Origin: Brevundimonas sp.
GTDB taxonomy: Bacteria > Pseudomonadota > Alphaproteobacteria > Caulobacterales > Caulobacteraceae
Direction: 5' to 3'
NCBI GenBank assembly: GCA_031119155.1
Contig: JAVHYH010000036.1
Coordinates: 1 to 17,973, forward strand
DNA: 17,973 nt
Position numbers and translations under genes: made by a program. Shown in pieces: positions 13,169-17,973 of this stretch; position 1 is the first letter of the stretch; the number at the start of each line of letters is the position of its first letter. The notes under the pieces were generated by a model. It was not told the origin of the DNA. It saw only the letters and a list, made by a program, of their open reading frames with translations, and ran no database searches.

Positions 13169-14388
13169 CAGTGCAGGACTTTGAACCAGCGGCTCAGGCG
13201 AACCTTGCTGAACCAGGTGACGGGATTGCGGAGCGAGGCGCCCTCGTTCCACGAGAACAGGATGATCTCGGCCTTGCCGATCAGATTCTCGGCCGGGACC
13301 AGACCGACGCCGCTCTGGGCCGGATCGACACGGCTGTCGATCGAGTTGTCGCGGTTGTCGCCCATCATGAAATACTGGCCCTGCGGCACGATGAAGACCG
13401 GCGTGTCGTCCAGCAGGTTGCCGGGGCCGAAGTCCTGGATGCGGTAGGTCTTGGAGCCGTCCGGGAAGGTCTCGTCCAGCTGGGTGATCGGACGGTCGAA
13501 GGCGTCGGTCAGGTCCGGCGGCGAGACGACCACGTCACGGACGGCCTGGCCGTTGATGTGCAGGACGTTGTCGATCATCTGCACCCGGTCGCCCGGCAGG
13601 CCGATCAGGCGCTTGATGTAGTCGGTCTTGTTGTCGCTCGGCAGCTTGAACACCACGATATCGCCGCGCTTGGGCGTCTGTTCGAGGATGCGGCCGTCGA
13701 AGATCGACGGGCTGCCGATGATCGAATGCTTCGAATAGCCGTACGACCATTTCGACACGACGATGTAGTCGCCCTGATAGAGGTTGGGCTCCATCGAGGC
13801 CGACGGGATGGTGAAGGGCTGGAACAGCAGGACGCGCAGGACCAGGGCGATCAGCAGGGCGACGGCGATGGTCTTGGCGATTTCCCACAGCTCGCCGAAG
13901 AAGCCGGTCGGCTCCTTCTTCGCGGGCTTGGCCTTCTTCGACTTCTTCGTCCGGGCGTAGACGGGCGTGGTGTCGACGTCCTCGAACGGGGCGTCGCCGT
14001 CGTCGCTCCAGACGGGGCGCTTTTCGGGCTGGCTGGCGGCGGCGACCGTGACGGCGGCGGCCGCGGAGCCGATGGCGACGGTCTCGGCGGGGATGGGCTC
14101 CTCAGCGGCGGGCGCAGGCTCTTCCGGCGCGGGCTCCTCGTGAGCGGCGGTGATCTCTTCAGCGGCGGGCTCGACGGCCTCGGGCGCAGGCGTTTCGGTC
14201 ACGGCGGGCTCGACCGGAGCCGGGGCTTCAACCGGTTCCTCGACGGCGTCGACGGGCGGGGCCTCGGGCGTGTCCGCGACGGGCTCTTCAGGCGTCACGA
14301 CGGCCTCGGGCGCCTGGGTTTCAGGCGTGTCGTGGCGCGTGTCCGGCGTCTGGCCGTGGTCGTCGTGCGGTTTGTGCTCGTCGCTCAT
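13168..14388 (-). CDS. lepB: signal peptidase I with long acidic N-terminal extension
   Basis: LepB removes signal peptides from exported proteins at the inner membrane. The core is clear: one membrane segment (about residues 170-190), box B PSASMEPNLYQGD with the nucleophile Ser198, box D DYIKRLIGLPGDRV with the general base Lys259, and box E MGDNRDNSIDSR (342-353). The odd part is the first 165 residues. About 100 of them are low-complexity repeats of Pro, Glu, Ala and Val (EEPAPEEPAPAAEEP), followed by an Ala-rich patch and a Lys-rich stretch (ARTKKSKKAKPAKKE) just before the membrane. Typical single-TM signal peptidases are around 250-300 residues; this one is 406. I chose the ATG at 14388 because GAGAGCGAAG precedes it; another ATG four codons upstream (14400) is possible. 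Confidence 0.95.
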   Translation of the reverse strand: MSDEHKPHDDHGQTPDTRHDTPETQAPEAVVTPEEPVADTPEAPPVDAVEEPVEAPAPVEPAVTETPAPEAVEPAAEEITAAHEEPAPEEPAPAAEEPIPAETVAIGSAAAAVTVAAASQPEKRPVWSDDGDAPFEDVDTTPVYARTKKSKKAKPAKKEPTGFFGELWEIAKTIAVALLIALVLRVLLFQPFTIPSASMEPNLYQGDYIVVSKWSYGYSKHSIIGSPSIFDGRILEQTPKRGDIVVFKLPSDNKTDYIKRLIGLPGDRVQMIDNVLHINGQAVRDVVVSPPDLTDAFDRPITQLDETFPDGSKTYRIQDFGPGNLLDDTPVFIVPQGQYFMMGDNRDNSIDSRVDPAQSGVGLVPAENLIGKAEIILFSWNEGASLRNPVTWFSKVRLSRWFKVLH

Positions 14389-14448
14389 CTTCGCTCTCAT
14401 CCCCCAGCCGCCGGCGCGGTCTTGTGCGGCGCAAGCGGTATAGCCTGA

Positions 14449-14850
14449 TTAATCGACGGGCAAGGCTTCGATCACCACGAAGGCGAGTGCATAGGGGTGC
14501 TCGTCGCTGAGGGTGAGATGGATACGGACGGTATGTCCGGGCGGGGTCATCCGGGCCAGACGTTCCGCCGCCGGACCGGTCAGGGCCATGGTCGGCTGGC
14601 CCGAGCGGAGGTTCACCACCCCCATGTCCTTCCAGTAGACGTCCGAGCGCATGCCGGTGCCCAGCGCCTTGGCGCAGGCTTCCTTGGCGGCGAACCGCTT
14701 GGCGTAGCTCCAGGCCGGGTCCGGCTTGCGGTCCGAGCGGGTGCGCTCCAGCTCGGTGAAGCAGCGGTTCTTGAAGCGGTCGCCGAAGCGATCCAGCGAG
14801 GTCTGGATGCGACGGATGTCCGACAGGTCCGCGCCGACGCCCAGGATCAT
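14449..14850 (-). CDS. acpS: holo-[acyl-carrier-protein] synthase
   Basis: AcpS (133 residues) transfers the 4'-phosphopantetheine arm from CoA to the acyl carrier protein and so activates fatty-acid synthesis. The two metal-binding motifs are intact: ILGVGADLSDIRRI with Asp8, and SYAKRFAAKEACAKALGTG with Glu57. The C-terminal HPYALAFVVIEAL is the usual last strand. The ATG at 14850 overlaps the pdxJ stop as ATGA, a conserved pairing (pdxJ-acpS) also found in E. coli. The following 60 bases before lepB (14389-14448) hold no clear terminator or promoter, so lepB is probably co-transcribed. Confidence 0.96.
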   Translation of the reverse strand: MILGVGADLSDIRRIQTSLDRFGDRFKNRCFTELERTRSDRKPDPAWSYAKRFAAKEACAKALGTGMRSDVYWKDMGVVNLRSGQPTMALTGPAAERLARMTPPGHTVRIHLTLSDEHPYALAFVVIEALPVD

Positions 14851-15614
14851 GCCGCGACCTCGATGCCGCGGGCCTGATCCATCAGCTCCCGCATCCGGCT
14901 GATGGCCGGGCCGAGGCCGACGAAGATGGCCTCGCCGATCAGGAAGTGGCCGATGTTCAGCTCGACGATCTCGGGGATGGCGGCGACCGGGGTGACGGTG
15001 TCGTAGTCGATGCCGTGGCCGGCGTGGACTTCCAGCCCCAGGGCGGCGGCCTGTGCGGCGCCGGCGCGCAGGGCGGCCAGCTCGGCCTCGGCCTCCTCTT
15101 CGCGGCCTTCACGGACGGCGTCGCAATAGGCGCCGGTGTGCAGTTCGACCACGGCCGCGCCGGTGCTGTGCGCCGCCGTGATCTGGGCGGGGTCGGCGCC
15201 GATGAACAGGGAGACGCGCGATCCGGCCTCGGCCAGCTGGCGCACGACGGGGGTGATCCAGTTGTGGCCGCCAACGACATCGAGGCCGCCCTCGGTCGTG
15301 CGCTCCTCGCGCTTCTCAGGCACGAGACAGACGGCGTGAGGCCGGTGATGCAGGGCGATGGCCAGCATCTCCTGGGTGACAGCCATCTCAAGGTTCAGCG
15401 GCCGGGACTGGTCGCGCAGGACGGCGGACAGGCTGTCGATATCGGCGTCCGAGATGTGGCGGCGATCCTCGCGCAGGTGGGCGGTGATGCCGTCCGCCCC
15501 GGCGATCAGGGCGTCCTGCGCGGCGCGGACGGGATCGGGATACTGGCCGCCGCGCGCGTTCCGCACGGTGGCGACGTGGTCAATGTTGACGCCCAGCCGG
15601 ACCCGCTCGGTCAT
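14847..15614 (-). CDS. pdxJ: pyridoxine 5'-phosphate synthase
   Basis: PdxJ (255 residues) condenses 1-deoxy-D-xylulose 5-phosphate with 3-amino-2-oxopropyl phosphate to make pyridoxine 5'-phosphate, the last ring-forming step of the DXP-dependent vitamin B6 route. It is a TIM barrel opening with RLGVNIDHVATVRNARGG (residues 6-23). Expected active-site residues are His46 in ITAHLREDRRHI, Glu76 in PLNLEMAVTQEM and His200 in VHAGHGIDYDT. The ATG at 15614 is 5 bases after the pyrE stop, with GAAGGG inside the end of pyrE as ribosome site. Confidence 0.97.
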   Translation of the reverse strand: MTERVRLGVNIDHVATVRNARGGQYPDPVRAAQDALIAGADGITAHLREDRRHISDADIDSLSAVLRDQSRPLNLEMAVTQEMLAIALHHRPHAVCLVPEKREERTTEGGLDVVGGHNWITPVVRQLAEAGSRVSLFIGADPAQITAAHSTGAAVVELHTGAYCDAVREGREEEAEAELAALRAGAAQAAALGLEVHAGHGIDYDTVTPVAAIPEIVELNIGHFLIGEAIFVGLGPAISRMRELMDQARGIEVAA

Positions 15615-15619
15615 GCGTC

Positions 15620-16207
15620 TCAGCCCTTCGACAGCCGGCGGCTGCCGGGATCCTCGACCGGGATCGCGGCCAGTTCGGGGGGCAGGGCGTCGGCGGGGTA
15701 GGCCGGCACGTCCAGAGTAGCCAGGGCGATCAGCGGCACACCCACGTCGGCGCGGCCGCCGGAGCGATCCACGATGCAGGCGGCGGCGACGACTTCACCG
15801 CCGGCGGCGTTAATGGCGGCGATGCATTCACGCGAGCTGAGGCCCGTGGTGACGATGTCCTCGACCATCACGACCTTCTGGCCCGGCTCGACGTGGAAGC
15901 CGCGACGCAGCTTGAACTCGCCGTCCACCCGCTCGACGTACATCGACGGAACCTTGAGCCAGCGCGCGGTCTCGTAGCCGGGGATGATGCCGCCCACGGC
16001 GGGCGAGATGGCGACATCGACCGGGCCGACGGCGGCGACGATCTTCTCCGCCAGCGCCTTGCACAGGCGGGCGCAGCGTTCCGCGTCCATGAAGACGAGG
16101 TTCTTCTGCAGGAAGGTCGGGCTGTGCAGGCCGGACGACAGGACGAAATGGCCTTCGCGCAGGGCGCCGGCGTCACGGAATTCGTTGAGTACGTCTTCGG
16201 AGGTCAT
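15620..16207 (-). CDS. pyrE: orotate phosphoribosyltransferase
   Basis: PyrE (195 residues) joins orotate to PRPP to give OMP in pyrimidine synthesis. The PRPP-binding signature is KVVMVEDIVTTGLSS (residues 111-125). The early segment HFVLSSGLHSPTFLQKN (20-36) matches the flexible orotate-side loop, and AISPAVGGIIPGYETAR (66-82) binds the phosphate. The ATG at 16207 is preceded by a strong AGGGGAGG and lies 10 bases after the LOG-family stop. Other phosphoribosyltransferases share the loop, but the N-terminal half and overall length fit PyrE of the alphaproteobacterial type. Confidence 0.95.
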   Translation of the reverse strand: MTSEDVLNEFRDAGALREGHFVLSSGLHSPTFLQKNLVFMDAERCARLCKALAEKIVAAVGPVDVAISPAVGGIIPGYETARWLKVPSMYVERVDGEFKLRRGFHVEPGQKVVMVEDIVTTGLSSRECIAAINAAGGEVVAAACIVDRSGGRADVGVPLIALATLDVPAYPADALPPELAAIPVEDPGSRRLSKG

Positions 16208-16217
16208 GGCCCCTCCC

Positions 16218-17036
16218 CTACCCCGTCACGGCTTCGCTTTGAAGGGCCGGTTGCGCCGGATCGGTGCTGTTTTCAGCGCCGGGGTTCAGACCGCGCGCCA
16301 GAAGCTCGGCCCAGGCGCCCTCGGCGTCCTCGGCGAAGCTGATCAGTTCGAGGTCCGCCGGCGCGACCATGCCGTGCTCGACCAGGGCGTCGAAGCCGAC
16401 GACGGCCTTCCAGTAGGCCTCGTCCACCAGCACGATGGGGATCGCCCGTTCCTTGCCGGTCTGGCGCAGGGTCAGGATCTCGAACAGTTCGTCGAAGGTG
16501 CCGAAGCCGCCCGGGAAGACGACCAGCGCATTGGCCCGCATGGCGAAATGCATCTTGCGCATGGCGAAGTAGTGGAAGCGGAAGGTCAGTTCAGGCGTCG
16601 ACCAGGGATTCGGCTCCTGCTCGTGCGGCAGGGTGATGTTGAAGCCGATGGACGGCGCGCCGATGTCGTTCGCGCCCCGGTTGGCCGCGCCCATGATGCC
16701 GGGCCCGCCGCCGGTGGCGATGACGTTGTCGCGCGGCTGGCCGACCGTGCCGCGCATGGCCCCGCCCCGCTCGGAGGCGATGCGGCCGAATTTGCGGGCC
16801 TCGGCGTACCAGCGGGCGTGGCTGGGGCCGGCGTCCTCGCCGACGCGGGCGCTGCCGAAGACCACGATGGTGGAGCGGACGCCCCAGGCCTTGAGCGCCT
16901 GTTCAGCCTTCTCGTACTCCATCAGGAAGCGAGCGCCGCGCATGGCTTCGCTGAGCACGAAGTCCTGATCTAGGGCGGCGAGGCGGTAGGAAGGCGACGC
17001 CATCTGGGCGGCGTTGGAGGGACGGTCTTCACTCAC
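16218..17036 (-). CDS. LOG-family protein (Rossmann fold, cytokinin riboside 5'-monophosphate phosphoribohydrolase-like)
   Basis: This 272-residue protein carries both signatures of the LOG/lysine-decarboxylase-like family: GGGPGIMGAANRGA (residues 109-122) and FPGGFGTFDELFEILTLRQTGK (174-195). It also has FGSARVGEDAGPSHARWYAEARKFGR (60-85) and RKMHFAMRANA (160-170). Studied members cleave nucleoside monophosphates such as AMP or cytokinin nucleotides to a free base and ribose 5-phosphate. The long form with N- and C-terminal extensions is usual in bacteria, and its natural substrate is unclear. I chose the GTG at 17036 because it overlaps the rsh stop as GTGA, with GGAG 11 bases upstream; the ATG at 17003 has no ribosome site. 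Sitting between rsh and pyrE, it may serve nucleotide salvage, which is inference. Confidence 0.9.
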   Translation of the reverse strand: MSEDRPSNAAQMASPSYRLAALDQDFVLSEAMRGARFLMEYEKAEQALKAWGVRSTIVVFGSARVGEDAGPSHARWYAEARKFGRIASERGGAMRGTVGQPRDNVIATGGGPGIMGAANRGANDIGAPSIGFNITLPHEQEPNPWSTPELTFRFHYFAMRKMHFAMRANALVVFPGGFGTFDELFEILTLRQTGKERAIPIVLVDEAYWKAVVGFDALVEHGMVAPADLELISFAEDAEGAWAELLARGLNPGAENSTDPAQPALQSEAVTG

Positions 17037-17973
17037 CCGCGGGCGCGCTCCACTGTATCGACGGACGGATTGGCGCGCAGGGCGGCCATGATCATGGTGG
17101 CGTGTTTGGCGTCCTCGACTTCCATGTCGATGTCGACGTCGAAGAAGTCCTGCTGCCGGTGACTCATCACGAGGTTCAGGATGTTGCCGCCAGCCTCGCC
17201 GATCAGGGTGGCGACCTGGCCGAGGACGCCGGGAGCGTTCTTGATGGTGGCGCGGATGCGGGCGGCGGCGACGGCGCCCTGCTCGGCCTGTGGCGTCCAT
17301 TGCAGGTCCTGCCAGACGGAGTCGTCGTCGGCGAAGTCGGCCAGGCGCTGGCAGTCGATGGTGTGCACGGTCAGGCCGACGTCCGGCTCCATGATGCCGA
17401 CGATGCGGTCGCCCGGAACGGGGGTGCAACAGTGGCCGAAGTGGACACTGACGCCGGGGGTCAGTCCGCCGCCGCGCACGAACAGGCGGGCCTGCTCGTC
17501 GTCGATGCGCTTGCGGTCCGGTCCGGCCTTCAGCCGGCCCTTCAGCGCCGGGAACAGGGTCTCGCCGACCTTGGCCGCTGACAGGCGGCCCCGGCCGATG
17601 GCCTCATAGAGATCGTCGTCGGAGGCGACGGCGAGGGTTTCCAGAACGGGCTTGAGCGTGATCTCGTCCGGCGTCTTGCCGGCCCGGACCAGCGTCTGCT
17701 CCAGCGTCGCGCGGCCCAGCTTCTGGAACTCGCCACGCTCGGAGGTGCGGATGTGGCGGCGAATGGCCGAGCGGGCCCGGCCGGTCACGGTCAGCGAGCG
17801 CCAGTCGGCCGGAATCTCGCGCTTGGCGCCGCGGATGATCTCGACCACGTCGCCGTTCTGCAGCTGGGTCCGCATCGGCTTGAGCTCGCCGTTGACCTTC
17901 ACCCCGACCGCGGAGTCGCCGACCTCGGTGTGGACGGCGTAGGCGAAGTCCAGCGGCATGCCGCCGCGCGGCA
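17033..17973 (-). CDS. spoT: bifunctional (p)ppGpp synthetase/hydrolase RelA/SpoT homologue, C-terminal part (partial at right edge)
   Basis: This is the regulatory half of a Rsh protein, which makes and degrades the alarmone (p)ppGpp. The catalytic hydrolase and synthetase domains lie beyond position 17973. Visible are the TGS domain starting PRGGMPLDFAYAVHTEVG, then KVNGELKPMRTQLQNGDVVEI, a helical region, and the conserved-cysteine (zinc-finger-like) domain VHFGHCCTPVPGDRIVGI. A C-terminal ACT domain (about the last 80 residues: RATIKNAPGVLGQVATLIGEAGGNILNL) follows. The methionine at 17959 is inside the TGS domain, not a start. Alphaproteobacteria usually have one long Rsh, often called SpoT or Rsh. 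The stop overlaps the LOG start (GTGA), so this gene is upstream in the same operon. Confidence 0.95.
   Translation of the reverse strand, partial: PRGGMPLDFAYAVHTEVGDSAVGVKVNGELKPMRTQLQNGDVVEIIRGAKREIPADWRSLTVTGRARSAIRRHIRTSERGEFQKLGRATLEQTLVRAGKTPDEITLKPVLETLAVASDDDLYEAIGRGRLSAAKVGETLFPALKGRLKAGPDRKRIDDEQARLFVRGGGLTPGVSVHFGHCCTPVPGDRIVGIMEPDVGLTVHTIDCQRLADFADDDSVWQDLQWTPQAEQGAVAAARIRATIKNAPGVLGQVATLIGEAGGNILNLVMSHRQQDFFDVDIDMEVEDAKHATMIMAALRANPSVDTVERARG

Noticed and set aside
13169..13252. Upstream start of rnc inside lepB
   Set aside because: The first 28 residues have no RNase III similarity, and the ATG at 13168 forms a standard TGATG junction with lepB.
13171..14448. Plus-strand frame of 425 codons antisense to lepB
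   Set aside because: It is a shadow of lepB: the translation is Gly/Asp/Arg/Val-rich, runs over the whole lepB gene and has no domain. Signal peptidase boxes are intact on the minus strand.
14401..14448. Possible hairpin (CTTG...CAAG, about 14421-14435) between acpS and lepB
   Set aside because: The stem is only 4 bp before a wobble pair and has no T-run, so it supports neither a terminator nor a regulator.
17037..17429. N-terminal extension of the LOG-family protein into the rsh gene
   Set aside because: The extra 131 codons are Arg/His/Pro-rich and lie in another frame of the rsh ACT-domain coding region; the GTG at 17036 with GTGA overlap explains the start.

Overview
The window looks like a chromosomal segment from a high-GC alphaproteobacterium. 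My best guess is Caulobacterales, probably a Brevundimonas or Caulobacter relative. This rests on the very GC-rich coding sequence, an alphaproteobacterial-type ParC, and the housekeeping cluster spoT/rsh - LOG - pyrE - pdxJ - acpS - lepB - rnc - era with recO and parC nearby. The genus is inference. I see no tRNA, rRNA, CRISPR array, transposase, integrase or plasmid function.

Layout. (1) Positions 1-1410, minus strand: the 5' part of parC, followed upstream by a small orphan HTH-like protein. (2) 1411-4451, plus strand: a nitronate monooxygenase and a DipZ-type CcdA/thioredoxin fusion. (3) 4448-5179, minus: recO. (4) 5302-6680: a convergent pair made of an unrecognised membrane/helical protein (+) and a secreted NTF2/SnoaL-like protein (-). 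(5) 6681-10176, plus: a tight seven-gene operon headed by a cysteine-free ArsR-family regulator. It continues with two SRPBCC/AHSA1 proteins, a PhnB-like VOC protein, a DoxX-like membrane protein, a DUF1801 protein and a RibD/DHFR-fold reductase. (6) 10265-17973, minus: a long housekeeping operon read from right to left: rsh/spoT (C-terminal part), LOG, pyrE, pdxJ, acpS, lepB, rnc, era, then a membrane-anchored serine hydrolase as last gene. Many of its genes overlap or are a few bases apart (GTGA, ATGA, TGATG and TTGA junctions), so transcription and translation are probably coupled.

How the parts relate. The minus-strand genes form the usual proteobacterial block for stringent response, B6 and pyrimidine synthesis, acyl-carrier-protein activation, signal peptidase, RNase III/Era and recombination. 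Era and recO, normally adjacent, are separated here by about 6.3 kb of accessory genes. recO and the orphan gene next to parC are separated by the nitronate monooxygenase and dipZ genes.

The most interesting unit is the ArsR-headed operon. Its promoter region (6741-6816) holds two copies of an operator-like element, ATTTAACC-N2-TC-N-GTT, spaced 38 bp apart. One overlaps a perfect TTGACA -35 box and the other falls where the -10 should be, which suggests autorepression. The operon encodes several small ligand-binding folds and a reductase, and a secreted SnoaL-like gene diverges from the same control region. A small-molecule stress or detoxification function is plausible, but the ligand cannot be read from the sequence.
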